A stretch of DNA of 64,000 bases from positions 17,381,976 to 17,445,975 of the forward strand of contig NC_088298.1 of NCBI RefSeq assembly GCF_032854445.1. Reading direction: 5' to 3'. This DNA comes from Liolophura sinensis. Taxonomy: Eukaryota; Mollusca; Polyplacophora; Chitonida; Chitonidae. Under the pieces are notes generated by a model, which was not told where the DNA came from, did not search any database, and saw only the letters and a list, made by a program, of their open reading frames with translations. This document shows positions 1-10,922 of this stretch, one piece after another; within the stretch, counting starts at the first letter, position 1, and every line of letters starts with the position of its first letter. The position numbers and the translations under genes were made by a program.

Positions 1-560
1 CACAAGATCTGAACCTTCCATTTCCAGCAGCAAGGACCTGGCAACGCCAAGGGGACGTCACTCGCAGTTTCATCACTACCGGTACCTGACAAATTTTGCT
101 TTTTCTTTAAGAATTTCGTTCATTAATAAAGCTTATTGATCTTACAAACCATTCAGTCCAAACGAATGTGTAAGTAAAAGCTGCAAAACCTATCATACCG
201 GAGACTTCGGCATACGGAGTAAAATCAGAGCCGCGGCGACAGTGTGATAGTTGGCAATTAGTCACACGTAACCGGTGAAATACGGCCTCTTCCCAATTTT
301 GCTCAATTAGGGTTTTACTGTTCATGTAAATGCTTTAAAAGTAACATAGCGCTGTGGCTACTAAAGAAGAATTAGGCAAAACAATGACAATCGCTAGTCT
401 ACCCTCAAAATACTGTGTTATAATCACATTTATTAAACAATCACAGGAAAATAATACACATGTACCAGGCCTCGGGGACGCTTAGTCAGTCGGCAAAACC
501 TTTGCTTCTGCAGAAACATAGTATAAACAACGCACAGCATAGAGAGCAAAAATCAGTGGC
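1..560 (+). repeat. Dispersed repeat family Y, fragments
   Basis: Bases about 185-390 share an ordered set of words with 18440-18640: a segment reading TCACACGTAACCGGT, then a TTCATGTAAATGC word, then AGAATTAGG. Reversed relatives lie at 47140-47345 and 59085-59350. Bases 515-575 repeat the beginning of the same unit (CACAGCATAGAGAG, compare 18420). No reading frame and no tRNA-like head is visible. The family is not one I can name. The homology was read by eye between copies in this window, so the boundaries are approximate. Confidence 0.5.
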
Positions 561-1835
561 TACAGTGTGATGGTCGCACGTTTTACGAGGCAAAATCCAC
601 CAGCATGACTGTCCAAGGGATCTAGACCCAGTTATTCAAAAGTGTATTGGTACTCGTCCCTAGATTAAGTAAAGTGTCATTCACTTTGTAGTAGGATGAG
701 ACTGGGGTTAAGATTTTTACCTGGATTAGTTAAAGTCGCATTAGTTTTGTGTTTGGATAAGACTAGTATTATCTATTCAGTATGTGCTTTTGAGCAACCG
801 CCCCTTAGCTCCTGTTATGCGAGACCTCGCCCATTGTGGCACTTCACTCGAATACGGCAACCGAACAGTCTGCACAACATATGTAAATTGCGAAGGTCAA
901 CAAAATCTGGTTTTGGACTTCGTGAGGCAGAGTTTTGTACATTACCTATTAGCTGATTCGAAATTAAAGATGGCAAAAGCCAAAGGGAAGAAGCTGAATT
1001 TAAGTGAACTCGATAAGACAAGCGAAATGTAAATGGCGAATTCGATACACCTGAGACCCCTTCATCAAAAGATACAATGATCAAATGTCGTGTAGCAGCC
1101 CGCTCATAAGTTAGTGCTCGAGGCCATTGGCGTCACGTGACCGGATAATGACACACCGTTGAGCACTTTGACCTTGTAGTGACGTGACAAGGTCATGGCA
1201 ATCTCGGTGCTGGACAGCAATCCTAGATGTAGTCGTTTAGTTTTTGTAATGTTATGCCGGTAGATTAAAGCGTGTGCGCGTAAGATACACGTGAATTAAT
1301 ACAGCAGTAGGCAGATGTACGACAAATCTTCCACATGTACTATTATCGCAGGAGTGAAGCGAGTCGTGGTTAAAGGCGTTTGTCTCTTCACACACAAAGA
1401 CACAAAGGTTCAGAGGAGCCCAAAGCACTTCACAACATAAGGTCTAAGAAACATTTGTAAAAGAAATAAATCATAAACGTTTGAAATCCTCAACCGATTG
1501 ACACCTAAACCAGTGATTTAACCAATCAATGAATCAACCAGTCGGAGCCATTAACTGATGAACTAGTCGGAATTTTCGCAGCAGTATACGACCAGAAAAC
1601 CTGGCTTCCATCGATTAATGACTAAAAGGATGAACGCTGATTGGTTGAAAATTGAAATGTTTCCTGGGATAAATCTTGCAGTCTTGGTCACGCTTGAATA
1701 AATGTTCCACACATGAGATTTAGCTCAGGCAAGGCAGAGCCCGCCAATCAGAATCGATTGTGTATACCTTTAACTCACTATTACTGAGTAGGAGGGGAAA
1801 CTCATGACTATCTGCAGATTGCTTACACACCTTCA
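561..1835. other. Unassigned spacer
   Basis: No supported gene. Bases 662-771 hold two diverged copies of a unit of about 55 bp (GATTAAGTAAAGTGTCATT, then GATTAGTTAAAGTCGCATT). A short frame around 970-1032 ends in a Lys-rich tail, but it has no family resemblance that I recognise and is not called. Confidence 0.4.
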
Positions 1836-1970
1836 TTTCCCACGTATGACCGCATAGGAAGCCAGCATGAGCTGGGCTTGAACTCACAGCGATTGCATTG
1901 GTTAGAGGCCCCTGATTCATTATGCTCCACTATAGTGTTTTTCCCACTCGGCCACGGAGACGCCGGAATA
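1836..1970 (-). mobile_element. V-SINE fragment (tRNA-like head half)
   Basis: Read on the minus strand, this gives the tRNA-like head with an A-box-like CCGAGTGGG stretch, then a B-box-like GTGAGTTCAAGCCC, then the CATGCTGGCTTCCT segment that follows the head in intact copies such as 43146-43399. The core and TAAA tail are lost. It is a 3'-truncated or decayed copy. Confidence 0.7.
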
Positions 1971-1974
1971 ATCT

Positions 1975-2988
1975 GTGTACTAATTCATCAATCCTTCACG
2001 CTATTATTAATCTAATCAATCAATAACAAAATAGGACTATCAATTCAGTCGACAACGAAACAACACTGGAACAATGCATGGATCAGTGAGTTAGTCAGTC
2101 TGTCACTCAATCTATCTGTCAGTCGGCAAAGTGCACAGTCAGGAAATGTGACATATGACACCTGACAGGTGTCAGCTCGGCACTTCAACTCAGTCTACCG
2201 TGTCGGCATTATGCCATTACACGCCGTGAGGTCTGTTCATGTTGGGGTATATCTACTGCGCCCCTCCCCCCAGCCTCCACCACACACACACAGACCTTCT
2301 GAGGTCCGGGTCAGGTCCAATCAGGTCGAGGAAACGGCGAGAACTATGGCTGTTTCAGTCTGTCTCAAGAGAATTATTACGTTGGCAGCAGAGACACACC
2401 AGTCCCGAAACAATGGCAATTAAAATAGGGTGTAAACAGCCTACTGCGGACTGGATAATTGCGTTTCCGAACTCCGGTTCTATTTTCGAAGGCCATGGTT
2501 TTCGTTACGCATTGCCGGCTAGAGAAGGCTTCCTATTTCATTGCGTCGATGCTCTGTGTTCGTTATTGCTGGCACCGGAGCAACAATAGTTTGTCGAAGT
2601 GACTCATCGTTAGCAACAACCACGCATTGTTAACATTCCAGACAATCAACATTCTTCCTACAGAAAACATTGACTTTTGCCATTTTTTTTTCTTTTTCTG
2701 TTGAACATATAGTGAAGGCTTTCATCATGTTTGTGGGTCTGTTTAGTACATGGTCGCGACAAAGCGGAAGGCGAAGTGGTTTAAGCTAGATACTAATATA
2801 AGCGTCGAAACAGACAACAGTATTACGGTGAGCCTAGAATTTCGCGAATGTATAACCCGTGTCAGGTCTTTTCTTTCAGGCTATTGCTTATCAGAGATTT
2901 TATCATATTCTCATGCATCGGGGAGGAGGTTGGGGTGGGAGGGGGTGGGGAGTGAGTTCAAGTGTCAAGTACGACCTTGGCGTATCAC
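1975..2988. other. Unassigned spacer
   Basis: Nothing coding is recognised. The stretch 2160-2590 is somewhat GC-rich and contains a short palindrome (CACCTGACAGGTGT, 2158-2172). A G-rich run lies at 2920-2955, just before the next V-SINE. Confidence 0.4.
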
Positions 2989-2989
2989 T

Positions 2990-3206
2990 CGTAAAGCCGA
3001 GCACAATGACCCTCTCATCAATACGGTCGGTCTGAGATCAAGCCCAGCTTCTTCTAACCTCGTACGTGGAAAGGCTTCCCAGCCACTTGCGGATGGTCTT
3101 CGGTTTCCCCCGCTTTCATCCTAGCAGAATGCTGATCGCCGTCGTATCAGTGAAATATTCTAGAGTCAAATACACATAAATAAATAATTAAATAAATAAA
3201 TAAAAT
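2990..3206 (+). mobile_element. V-SINE, diverged
   Basis: The order of parts matches the intact copy at 43146: head remnant (CTCTCATCAATACGGTCG), a decayed B box, GTACGTGG, the core TTGCGGATGGTCTTCGG, then GAATGCTGATCGCCGTCGT, and a tail of TAAA/TAAAT repeats at 3175-3205. The A box region is poor. It is an old copy. Confidence 0.75.
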
Positions 3207-3589
3207 CATTCGTAAACTAAAACAACTTAAAACACCAGTTCTCAAAGGAATATGAAAGAAATAACATATGGAAAAATAAAGATTCAGTGACATGGTAGGT
3301 TTTTAATCATGCAGGGAAGATCCAGTTCAATTTTACATTGTCCGTGAATATGGTCAAATACAAATATATGTACCGTATATTAGTTAGGCATTGATTGCAA
3401 CTACTCACAAAAGAATAATGTTAATGTTATACGGTCCCTCAACCCGGGTTAAGCGGAAGGTGTAAGTATGACAACTATCATGAAACAATACATTAACTTG
3501 AAAGGAAAGAATCAGAGATTGGAACAGAAAAGGCATAAACAAGGTGGCGCAGTGCGCAGTGTCTAGGCTACGGTATATCTTGGCCTCGC

Positions 3590-4640
3590 AAACAATCGTA
3601 CAGCAATCGTCAACCAAAATGGACGTTCTGAGTGAATAATCGCAAGACCAATTTCCAAATCGATGTTCTTCTAATGACGGAAAAACGCAAGGAATGTTAC
3701 AGCCGAGTGAATTAAATTTGTAAATTCGCGTGTATCATGCATTCTGTAGTCTATTTCTTTTAGCCAATCGCCTATATTCAGCTGTCTGTAAAATCAGTCA
3801 TACTCGCTATGGAAATTGCCTTTCATTGGTGACACGTGATAACACAAGGTCTACACATTGGCATATTGTACGTCTGTGTTATTGCAAGGGAGATGCAGTT
3901 AGAGAACTTAACTCATAACGTTAAACGCCATAAGTTGATTTCAACCCCAAAAACTCACTGCTTCAGTTGACGTCATAATTATTTAGAAACAAGCTTCGGC
4001 AAACAGGTTACAATGCTTTTTGATAACAGAATATCCTAACCTGCAGCCCTATAACCATACAGCTGTGAGATCATATACTACAAGCGATAAAATAAGATTC
4101 ATTTATAAAGGTTATAGTGTAATAAAACTGGAGAAGAAAGAAAGTCAGATATGGCAGTGTCAGAAACAGGGTTTAAGTTTAGGTCGATAGCAGTTTAGTC
4201 AGCTGGTGTTGTCCTTCGTCAGAACATATTCAACTCCGTCCAATATCCGCCATACCACTTGTTTTTTAATAATTATGACGTCACTCGAGGCGATGACTTC
4301 TTGGTTTCAAAACCAGGCTTATGCAGTTTAACACAATAAATTAGAAAAAATTGTCTTCATTTTCCTTTGCAAGAATATGGACCCAACATACCAGTGTGTA
4401 GAGCTTGGGCTGTTAGGTGTCACGAAAGAAAGGGCAATTTTGCCAGCGAGTATGACTGATTTTACAGACAGCTGAGTGTAGATGACTGGCTAAAAGAAAT
4501 AGACTATAATATATAAGCAGTCGTTCAAAATATGTATGTTAGCTGCGCTTCGATTACAACTGTTCATATATCCATTGTGGCAATATTTTTGAACACAGTG
4601 AGTATACATAGAGCATCTAGTCACAATTATGAAGCGATGC
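3590..4640 (-). repeat. Dispersed repeat family X, split by a foldback element
   Basis: Bases 3610-3733 match 6785-6985 (GGACGTTC, then CAATTTCCAAA, then AAGGAATG, ending CGTGTA). The match resumes only at about 4525 (AAAATATGTATGTTAGC, then CAACTGTTCATATATCC). Between lies the foldback at 3748-4507. The copy is therefore older than the foldback. The orientation is opposite to the copies at 22290 and 42840. No coding capacity is seen. Confidence 0.6.
3748..4507. mobile_element. Foldback element with about 250-bp inverted arms
   Basis: The left arm (3748-3993) is the diverged reverse complement of the right arm (4257-4507). Both carry, in mirrored order, TAGTCTATTTCTTTTAGCCA, CAGCTGTCTGTAAAATCAGT, CATACTCGCT, CATAAG and GACGTCATAATTATT. 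The loop of about 260 bp (3994-4256) has no open reading frame of note. The size and structure suit a non-autonomous foldback transposon or long MITE. I could not fix a target-site duplication, so the outer edges are uncertain by about 15 bp. An accidental inverted duplication is the alternative. Confidence 0.65.
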
Positions 4641-5118
4641 GCCTATATTAAAGCGTACGCTTTTCTGTGTTACACCTACAGGTGCATGCACGCATATCCA
4701 TTCCTCAGATTGCAATTAATTTTGCATTGACTTACACGTTAACATGCACTGGCATTGAGTGGTCTCTAAATGCGCCATTCCCAAACCCCCTAAGCCTGTT
4801 GTTGATTGGCACGTGAGGTGTTGTTTTGCATGTGACTTTGCTGGTTAAAATTGATATCGACCATAGAGGTTTAAATATGTTTAGCTATATAGCGGATCAA
4901 ATTAGAGAGGCCTGGATATACCCTTTGGCAACAATGACGTGGACCATTCCTCACGTTTTCAGATATGTCCTTGCGCACAAGGTTTATCTAATACCAACCG
5001 AAACACACCTGGTAGTAAATCTCAAAGTCTGTACTATAAAATAGATCATGACAAAGAGCAGAATAGATTTTTAAATTTGGGGTTTAACGTCATACTTAAC
5101 AATTTTTCAGTACAATTT
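4641..5118. other. Unassigned spacer
   Basis: No gene, tandem repeat or SINE recognised. Confidence 0.35.
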
Positions 5119-5356
5119 TCCCTTAGAATGCATGTAATGTGCCTCCTTGTTCCACCGCTCTTTTATCTAGTGCTGCTTCACTGAGACGACTTACCGAAGA
5201 CAAGTAAGGCGCCCCGCCCGAGCCATTATAGTGGTACGGGCCAACCAATCGTTGCATTATCCCCTTCATGCTGAACGCCGAACGAGGAAGTTACAAACTT
5301 CCTCTTTTAAGGCCTTAGGTGTGACCCGACCCAGGATAGTCCCTGGATCTACCGTA
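5119..5356 (-). mobile_element. SINE-B copy, head truncated
   Basis: It aligns through its length with 28725-28980: CATGTAATGTGCCTCCTTGT, CTTCACTGAGACG, CTTACCGAAG, CGAGCCATTATA, then GAGGAAGTTACAA with its mirror CTTCCTCTTTT, which forms a small hairpin, then TGGATCTACC. The tRNA-like head and the CACTCACTCA tail seen at 28691-29015 are missing here. Confidence 0.75.
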
Positions 5357-5910
5357 AAGAATAGCTGAAAAGACATCAAAAACCATACAGGAATGTTGGT
5401 CTGTATCTATATATCATAGCTACTCTTATCTTGCTTGAGTATTCAAAACATTGCCTCTACCAACGGTTTTTAAATCACATTTGACAGTCTTTGTTCATAT
5501 TTCCGCCTGTGGAATTACTTGCAGAAATAACGCTGGTACAGTGAAAGCGTAAACCAATCTTAAGTTGCCAGTCATGCAGATGAAAGAAAATAATAAGACA
5601 GTTGTACTTGACTTTGCCTGACAAGGATAGGCCGTAGTTTGTAAGCGTGTCATGCTTGCTTCCGTGTGTAGGATATCACCTCGGATGTTTTCAAAATTTA
5701 TTTCTCCATTTTATTGGTTTTACGCCTCTTGATGTTTTGAAGATGACTGCTTAAAAAGACCTGAAATCTAAATTAAAAAAATAGTGAGGAAGTATGTATA
5801 AATGAATAAATGGAATCGATGATTTCAAGTAATAAAGGCAGTATTTTAGCGATACTGTGCCCGACAATAAATTAATTGAACCATTAAATTAACAGTTGTG
5901 ATATTTTACA
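5357..5910. other. Unassigned spacer
   Basis: AT-rich sequence without a supported gene or repeat. Confidence 0.35.
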
Positions 5911-5913
5911 CGG

Positions 5914-6168
5914 GATTTATTTATTTATTTCATTACGCCGCACTAAAGAATATTTTACTTATACGACGGCGGCCAGCATTATGGTGTGTTGTAAGCGGGC
6001 AGAGCCCCGTGGGAAACCCACGACCATTCGCAGGCTGCGGACAGGCCTTCCCACGTACGGTCGGAAAACAGCATGAGCTGAACTTTAACTCACAGCGACC
6101 GCATTGGTGATAGGCTCCTGGGTCATTACGCTGCGCTAGCGCGCTAATCAACTAAGCCACGGAGGTAC
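5914..6168 (-). mobile_element. V-SINE, near full length
   Basis: On the minus strand the order is tRNA-like head (GTGGCTTAGTTGATTAGCGC and a B box GAGTTAAAGTTC, partly decayed), core, GCCGCCGTCGTATAAG, and a TAAATAAATAAA tail at 5917-5931. It contains the CCTGGGTCATTACGCTGCGC segment typical of complete copies. Possible flanking duplication words (TTTTACAC and TTTTACAT) are too weak to call. Confidence 0.85.
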
Positions 6169-6265
6169 CACTTTTACATGAGAGTGATAAACTGCAAGAT
6201 GTGAATAAACAGGACATAGAGAATTTTCTAAACCAGCTAAACACATTATTATTTACCAGCTAAAC

Positions 6266-6421
6266 ATATTTATTTCATTATTTGATTGGTGTTTTACGTC
6301 GTACTCAAGAATATTTCACTAATACGACGGCGACCACCATTATAGTTGGAGGAAACTGGGCAGAGCCCGGTGAAAACCCACGACCGTCCGCAGGTTGGTG
6401 CCAGACCTTTCCATGTACGAT
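6266..6421 (-). mobile_element. V-SINE, 5'-truncated
   Basis: The tail and core are present (GATTGGTGTTTTACGTCGTA, TATTTCACTAATACGACGG, GGAGGAAACTGGGCAGAGCC), ending at the CCATGTACGA word. The tRNA-like head is absent. It lies about 100 bp from the copy at 5914-6168 and in the same orientation. Confidence 0.85.
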
Positions 6422-6768
6422 ACACAAAATAAAGTTGAAATTTGAAAATCACATTAAATATATAGTTCTTATAAAATAACCTGAAAATATCCTTTAAATA
6501 TCTAACTACAACATAACTCACAATGCAGAGATAAATGTCACACAAATTGTCACATTTGGGGAATAGCCACCATCGAGAACAAATGTGTCTTTTAAACGAT
6601 GTTGATCTATTCTGTTCTCCGCGCCCACGCGGAAGTGCTCTAGTTTAATCGCTTTTTATGCAAAGTGTACCTTGCTTGAGGTAATATTCTCTTCATTCGG
6701 AGACCTCATGGTGAATTATGCGGAACTGTGTTATGCCACACCAAAATTAATATTCTATGCGTCAAGCG
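6422..6768. other. Unassigned spacer
   Basis: No recognisable feature between the truncated V-SINE and family X. Confidence 0.35.
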
Positions 6769-6769
6769 T

Positions 6770-7110
6770 ACATTCGTATAACCGCCTTCAACAAAATAGG
6801 ACGTTCCGGGTCAATAATTGCATGGCCAACTCCCAAAACGACATTTAATGCAAACCATCAAAGGACTAAGCATGTATATAAAGTACGAAATTATGACGGA
6901 GTCATGCAAAGAGAACCAGTCAACAGATTTTAATGGTGTTGGAATGACGTAAGGAATGCTAGGCGAATGAATGAAATCATTTTTTAAGTCGTGTACCATG
7001 GTAGCATATAAGTTATTGGTATTCCAGAATATGTATCTCCGCTGCGCTTTGTTTGCAACTGTTTATATTTTCAATGCGGTGATCTAATTCAACACGACGA
7101 GTAGACTGTC
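6770..7110 (-). repeat. Dispersed repeat family X
   Basis: This is the most complete reverse-oriented copy. It has GGACGTTCCGGGTCAATAAT, CATGTATATAAAGTACGA (also at 43754), GGTGTTGGAA, TCGTGTACCAT, then AATATGTATCTCCGCTGCGC and CAACTGTTTATAT. The same words occur reversed at 22290-22640 and 42840-43110. No frame encodes a recognisable protein. Confidence 0.6.
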
Positions 7111-8286
7111 CCTGGTCGTGGGTTAGGTGGAATCAAACACAGTCAGTATGAAGCATAGCGAAAGAGATTCTGGACGCTCTGCCAGCATTTACCTGCAAGA
7201 GAATTATACTCATTATAAAACTCAATGAAGGTGTTTTGATGGAATAACCTTGACATACTAGTTTTTGCAATAGCGTTCTGGGGCGTTCTTTTTGGAGTTA
7301 CACTACTTGTTATTTTATTTACATGCAGAAAAGAATGTTTACTTCAGCGTGCCAAACAATATATATGTTGATACAAATGGATCCTGATTTACAAATATAT
7401 TTGGTGCCACCCAAACCTGTTCATAGACCAAGCTCGTCAGCTCGTTAGGAAGAAAAACATAATGACAGGAATAAGATATATAGGTCAGAAACATCGGACG
7501 TAAATAACAGATTATTGAAATGCATGCGTTAAACGTTAAAGATTACTGAGTATCAACTTAGGAGCAAAGGTGAGGTGCAATTATGGCACGAACCAGATAA
7601 TAAAAGCCTATCTACTAAGGGCTGGGTGCGTGGGATTTCAGAAGATAGCACGTCCCGATGCACAAGATGGCTGTATCGGCGACCTTGATAAAGGTCACAT
7701 CGGATCGTTACCCATATGTAGTTTATTTCAAAAAAAAAAATAAATAAACTATAGACTGTTGCATTAATATAGTAATGTAAACCACCAATGTTGGTCGCAT
7801 AAAACATTGTTAGTATTTGAAGATAATATTTGTATTAAGTGTATTAAGAAAGTTTCTGTGCAACGTTACTCTTCAGCAAACGATGTTGTTTAGATGTAAA
7901 CGTTTCTTGACTACAATGACTACAGTGAAGCAAACTTTAACTATAAAATATGAATGGCGAAAACTTGGATTGAGGGATGGGTTGGTGCATTATTGTTTAA
8001 TGTCGTCAAACTGGAAACTTTTCAACTAGTGGTGGTCAGTTTTATGGGTAGAGGACACTTGCATATCCAAAAGAAACCAATGGCCTTTGTCACTGACGAA
8101 CTTTACCATGTGCAACGTACTGTCATGCATGTCATACTGACACTAACGTACTGTTACGTATGTCACACTGGTAGTAACCAACCGCTTCTGTGACCAAGCA
8201 TCCGCTTCGCATTGTGGAGGCCTGGAATAATACCGGGGTTACGGTCATATCAGACCATTTAATAATGGCACGCTGCGAATGATCGA
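7111..8286. other. Unassigned spacer
   Basis: No supported gene. The frames here are short and without family features. Confidence 0.35.
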
Positions 8287-8287
8287 G

Positions 8288-8368
8288 GGTTTCAATGCTG
8301 GCCGCCATCGTATAAGTGAAATATTCTTGAATACGGAGTAAAACACCAATCAAATAAATAAAAATTGC
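8288..8368 (+). mobile_element. V-SINE 3' end fragment
   Basis: Only the last 80 bp of the element remain: TGCTGGCCGCCATCGTATAA, GTGAAATATTCTTGAATACG, AAACACCAATCAAATAAATA. Confidence 0.85.
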
Positions 8369-8394
8369 TGCCTCACTTGTCTCTCTGTGGTGAG

Positions 8395-8490
8395 AGGTTA
8401 AAGGAAGGAAAGAGGACTGGTTGGTCTGGTGTCAGTATAATATGGCTAGGCTATGTGAGGTGTCATATCTGTCTGAGTTTTGGCATGACA
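8395..8490 (+). mobile_element. SINE-C fragment
   Basis: It shares GGTGTCAGTATAATATGG and the following GTCAT-AT-CT pattern with 63398-63445, where the element has a tRNA-like head. The head and tail are missing here. Confidence 0.5.
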
Positions 8491-8691
8491 CTTTGACAGC
8501 ATGACTTTGCACTGCCACTAGCTCCAGTCTATGCATAGTGCTAATCAAGTGGTATGTTCAGCTAAAGTAAGAAGGCGCTCACGGCCACAAGAGTATGGCC
8601 CATGGCTCGTATGCGAACAGTGAGTAAACCTACAAGGGCATTTCGCTGAATTAATTATAAGCATAAACTAATGACTAACGATGAGAAAATC
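8491..8691. other. Short spacer
   Basis: Nothing recognised. Confidence 0.3.
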
Positions 8692-8786
8692 AGCAACCTG
8701 CGGATGGTCGTGGGATTCCCCCGGTTTCCTCCCACCATAATCTTGTGTTTCGTCGTAAAACACCAATCAAACAAATACATACATGT
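8692..8786 (+). mobile_element. V-SINE fragment with internal deletion
   Basis: It starts at the core (CAGCAACCTGCGGATGGTCG) and runs to CTCCCACCATAAT, then jumps to TCGTAAAACACCAATCAAAC, so about 45 bp of the 3' region is deleted relative to 43146-43399. Confidence 0.85.
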
Positions 8787-9308
8787 ACATAGTAATTAAC
8801 GGATGAAGAGGACAGGCTACAAAGGGAAGAACATAGTGAACATTAATTGTCATTTAAAAGTCTAGACTATGCTGAAAGCTTTCGATATGTCTGTACGACA
8901 GTCGTGCCATCATTTGCTCATTATTTACAACGACAATAGATATTTTGTACGCAAATCACGTCCTGCCAGGGGAATGACGTAGGATCCTGACACGAGATAC
9001 GCACCTTCACATTATTTTACAAAACTCATTAAGAGACCAAGAAATCCATGGGATGTGTATTTAGCGCTAATTAAATTTGCACTGTTGAATCCAGGAGATA
9101 TTTAGACGCGCCTTTTGCCGAGGCGAAATCCACACAAACTGACATTTGCAATATTAGACAGTTATATGACGTAAACAGCAAGGCTAAGCTATTCATATAT
9201 AGGCTTCAGGTGACTGTCACCAGCGTAATATTTCTCGAATATCGACGATCTACAATCAACTCCAATATTAGGATTTCATCTCCATATCGGTGATGTGTTT
9301 GTTTCTTT
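8787..9308. other. Unassigned spacer
   Basis: No gene or repeat recognised. Confidence 0.35.
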
Positions 9309-9412
9309 ATTCGTTGTTGCGGTCGTTGTGAGTTCAAATCCAGCTCATGCTGTCTTCCTTTCTGATGGTACGTGGGAAGGTTTGCCAGCAACCTGTCGCA
9401 TTCTCCTTTCAT
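9309..9412 (+). mobile_element. V-SINE fragment, B box to core
   Basis: It begins with GCGGTCGTTGTGAGTTCAAA (B-box region), then CCAGCTCATGCTG, GTACGTGGGAAGGTTTGCC and AGCAACCTG. The A box, most of the core and the tail are missing. Confidence 0.8.
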
Positions 9413-10108
9413 AGATACACCTTCCTTAGGGCGAGCAGATGCATTTTAACAATTTGTAGATCTTGTGATTATAAAACGTTTGGAAATGTTATAAAGTAGA
9501 AATTAAGAAGTTTCGTGGCCTCTAGAACAAACTTACACTGTTTGATAGAACCGTACTTTTCGTGAACTTACTTGACTTCTAAAGTTCGGTAGTGTGTTAG
9601 GGCCGTCTTCATTTCATGTAATTGTCCGAATAGGTTGAATTTCTGGCTAAGCGTTCTGAAGAGATAAAAATGTTGCCGGTTTACTTCCTTATCGAAAGGT
9701 AAAATTTCCGTAAAAGATACCACAGGAAATATAATCTCTTTTATCTCTTTCGCATCGTTCTGTGGTTACGTTTGATTTCCCATTTTAAGTGATTTAAGAC
9801 GTGTAGTATAGATGATGTCTCACATGAGTATGTAATCATGATTGGGTTCACGTTCTATGGGAGAAGACGTCGAGAGATCCGTTATAATCTGACCTAGCAT
9901 ATTTGTAAGTACCGAGATTACATTACATTTTGCTAGAACAAGGAACAATTGTGGTCTGATTATTTAACGTTACACCTAATACTGTAACAGAATACTTTTT
10001 AAGTACAGAACAGTGATTGTCTATAGTAAAATCCAATACAGTTTGCTAGAATGGAATGTTATATAATGAAAATATTACTTCCGCTATACTTTGAGGGAAT
10101 TGCATTTT
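9413..10108. other. Unassigned spacer
   Basis: AT-rich, without a supported feature. Confidence 0.35.
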
Positions 10109-10109
10109 G

Positions 10110-10243
10110 CATGATCATGAACGTAACAGAGTGATGGGATATAATTATCTATTTGATTGGTGTTTTACGCCGTACTCATGATCATGAACGTAACAAAGTG
10201 ATTGAATATAATTATTTATCTGATTGGTGTTACACGCCGTACT
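10110..10243 (+). repeat. 67-bp tandem duplication that includes a V-SINE tail
   Basis: Unit 1 (10110-10176) and unit 2 (10177-10243) both read CATGATCATGAACGTAACA, then a GATATAATTAT/GAATATAATTAT stretch, then TGATTGGTGTT and CGCCGTACT. The second half of each unit is the terminal sequence of a minus-strand V-SINE, so the duplication happened after the SINE inserted. Confidence 0.85.
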
Positions 10244-10312
10244 CAAGAACGCTTCACTTACACGACGATGGCCAGCTTTATGGTGGGTGGAAACAGGGCA
10301 GAGCCAGTGGGT
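10210..10312 (-). mobile_element. V-SINE 3' portion
   Basis: Tail and core end are present (CTGATTGGTGTTACACGCCG, ACACGACGATGGCCAGC, GGTGGGTGGAAACAGGGCAG). It stops in the core. It overlaps the 67-bp duplication. Confidence 0.85.
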
Positions 10313-10411
10313 GGAATAGAAATATGCGTATTGAATACCTCCATAATGACTGAATGACAAAACAGAATGGCAAGTGGTGTAGTTTGATGGGATAGAATAG
10401 TAATTAATGGT

Positions 10412-10768
10412 TACAGTTTTACTTTGATGGAATACAGTTTTACTTTGACAGAGTACAGTTTTACTTTGATGGAGTACAATTTTACTTTGATGGAGTACAA
10501 TTTTACTTTGATGGAATACAGTTTTACTTTGATGGAGTACAGTTTTACATTGATGGAGTACAGTTTTACTTTGATAGAGTACAGTTTTACTTTGATGGAA
10601 TACAGTTTTACTTTGATAGAGTACAGTTTTACTTTGATGGAATACAGTTTTACTTTGATAGAGTACAGTTTTACTTTGATGGAATACAGTTTTACTTTGA
10701 TGGAATACAGTTTTACTTTGATGGAATACAGTTTTACTTTGATGGAGTACACTTTTACTTTGATGGTA
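10412..10768. repeat. 21-bp minisatellite, 17 units, upstream of the TLR gene
   Basis: The unit is 21 bp (TACAGTTTTACTTTGATGGA plus one base), and 357 bp equals 17 units. Most variation is at two positions (GATGGAA versus GATAGAG). From about 10556 to 10700 these two variants alternate strictly, giving a 42-bp dimeric sub-array. Because 21 is a multiple of three, every frame free of a stop in one unit stays open across the array, so the long open frames here are a by-product and not evidence of a protein. Confidence 0.95.
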
Positions 10769-10779
10769 TAGAACTCGAA

Positions 10780-10922
10780 AGACAGTAGATTCAGTGACAA
10801 AATTGTGATCAACGGCAACAGGCGAATACAAAGTAAAGAAAGTCAACAGCGAGAGGGACTCTAGACTAAGTGATAAAGAAAATTTTCAGTAGCGACTCAC
10901 GGTAGAGTAGGTCGTACACATG
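10780..10922. repeat. Degenerate edge of the 39-bp array
   Basis: Words such as GATTCAGTGACAAAATTGTG (10787) and GACTCTAGACTAAGTGATAA (10857) are decayed versions of the 39-bp unit that is clean from 10923 on. They mark the older margin of the array. Confidence 0.6.

Noticed and set aside
784-1032. Small protein with Lys-rich end
   Set aside because: No ATG at the start of the open frame, no recognised family, and the only ATG-led part is 20 codons.
10145-10846. Open frames of 115-233 codons with 7-residue repeats, on both strands
   Set aside because: They are produced by the 21-bp tandem unit, which keeps several frames open at once. There is no start context, splice signal or unique sequence of protein-like composition.
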